Source: Planctomycetaceae bacterium
GTDB taxonomy: Bacteria > Planctomycetota > Phycisphaerae > Phycisphaerales > SM1A02
Direction of reading: 5' to 3'
NCBI GenBank assembly: GCA_947474205.1
Contig: CANJIC010000134.1
Span: 1-5,851 of the forward strand
DNA length: 5,851 nt
Positions 5,298 through 5,851 of the stretch are shown here, one piece after another. The notes beneath the pieces are model-generated. The model was not told the DNA's origin, did not search any database, and saw nothing but the letters and a program-made list of their open reading frames with translations. Position 1 is the first letter of the stretch, and every line of letters begins with the position of its first letter. A program made the position numbers and the translations under genes.

Positions 5298-5851
5298 ATG
5301 AAATCTTTAAAGAAAATCCGTATTTCAATATCTTCGCAAATGTGCATGCTGTTCATTGGAACGACTGTCGTGTGTGGCGCCTGCGCGCGGCAACGACCCA
5401 TTGAGACCGCCGACGTATTGACGGCGCGACGCGACGCGGACGTCGCGAAAGTGCAAATGGTCACCAAGAAACTAATCGTTGATTTGGTGGAGCATGTTGC
5501 GGCCAAGCAAAAAGATTTCGCCGATGGCAAAAGTAAAATTCCGGTCACGCTTGATGTGCTGGTGGTTTCTGGCGGTGGTGATTGGGGCGCGTTTGGCGCG
5601 GGATATCTCAAGGGTTGGAACACGCTTCCTGCGGGACCGATGTCCATGCCAAAGTTTGATGTGGTCAGTGGCGTGAGCACCGGCGCGTTGATTGCGCCGT
5701 TTATCTTTGTGGGCACGGCCGAAAGCATTGATCAGGTTGTCAGCTTTTATAGAAATCCACAGCCAGACATGGTGAAGTCCCGCGGCTTGTTGTTCTTTCT
5801 TCCAGCCAATGAATCATTCGCGGAAGTGCCTGGTTTAGAGCGCGAATTGCG
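5298..5851 (+). CDS. Patatin-like phospholipase with signal peptide, N-terminal part (truncated by window edge)
   Basis: Patatin-family proteins are Ser-Asp dyad lipid acyl hydrolases. The 184 codons present begin with a signal sequence: basic MKSLKKIR, a hydrophobic stretch about 15-25, then C-G-A-C with Cys29 as a possible lipidation site. The lipobox is imperfect because position -3 is Cys, so simple secretion is the alternative. After a charged spacer (about 30-80), the fold begins at about 84. SGGGDWGAFGAG at 91-102 is the glycine-rich oxyanion-hole motif, and SGVSTGALIAP at 124-134 is the nucleophile elbow, with Ser127 as predicted nucleophile in G-x-S-x-G. The partner Asp (D-G-A/G motif) lies beyond the right edge. 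The protein should act in the periplasm or at the outer membrane on phospholipids or other acyl esters; the substrate is unknown. No in-frame ATG occurs upstream as far back as 5220, which supports this start, though no SD precedes it. Confidence 0.9.
   Translation, partial: MKSLKKIRISISSQMCMLFIGTTVVCGACARQRPIETADVLTARRDADVAKVQMVTKKLIVDLVEHVAAKQKDFADGKSKIPVTLDVLVVSGGGDWGAFGAGYLKGWNTLPAGPMSMPKFDVVSGVSTGALIAPFIFVGTAESIDQVVSFYRNPQPDMVKSRGLLFFLPANESFAEVPGLEREL

Noticed and set aside
1..5851. Frequent GCGCGC-like strings as a possible genome-wide signal motif
   Set aside because: They follow from the Ala (GCG/GCC) and Arg (CGC) codon preference in coding regions and show no regular spacing or strand pattern by eye.
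1..5851. Possible defence island, mobile element, CRISPR array or new multi-gene system
   Set aside because: All genes are recognisable single-copy housekeeping, signalling or envelope families. No terminal inverted repeats, integrase, transposase, regular spaced repeats or unknown gene clusters were found.

Overview
The window is an ordinary bacterial chromosomal stretch with four protein genes and one tRNA gene. I see no phage, insertion sequence, CRISPR array or toxin-antitoxin signature. Coding density is high, and the coding parts are rich in GCG/GCC alanine and CGC arginine codons, which gives frequent GCGCGC strings. None of the four start codons has a convincing Shine-Dalgarno sequence, so the lineage seems to rely little on SD-led initiation. 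The MnmG motifs (GPAVWGPRAQCDK, SRAEHRLSLRADNADQRL) and a membrane HD-GYP protein would suit a Planctomycetota-type organism or a relative. That placement is a guess from motif style, not a database result.

Layout from left to right: (1) positions 1-697, minus strand, the N-terminal 232 codons of a leucyl aminopeptidase (PepA, family M17), running off the left edge. (2) 698-862, a divergent intergenic region with a pair of 13-bp direct repeats next to the pepA start. (3) 863-2818, plus strand, complete mnmG (gidA), 651 codons. (4) 2890-2962, tRNA-Thr(UGU), without an encoded CCA. (5) 3080-5149, plus strand, a 689-residue membrane-anchored HAMP-GAF-HD-GYP protein, a predicted cyclic-di-GMP phosphodiesterase. 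(6) 5150-5297, an intergenic region with a perfectly abutting 14-bp tandem repeat. (7) 5298-5851, plus strand, the first 184 codons of a secreted patatin-like phospholipase, probably a lipoprotein, running off the right edge.

The genes do not form an obvious single pathway. PepA is peptide turnover. MnmG and tRNA-Thr both belong to translation, but this tRNA is not a classical MnmG substrate. The HD-GYP protein is signal transduction at the inner membrane, and the patatin is an envelope or secreted lipid hydrolase. The points most worth a second look are a roughly 22-residue insertion just after the GYP motif of the HD-GYP domain, the unassigned extracytoplasmic sensor region of that protein, the two short repeats in front of pepA and the patatin gene, and the consistent lack of SD sequences. 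I found no convincing evidence of an undescribed multi-gene system.
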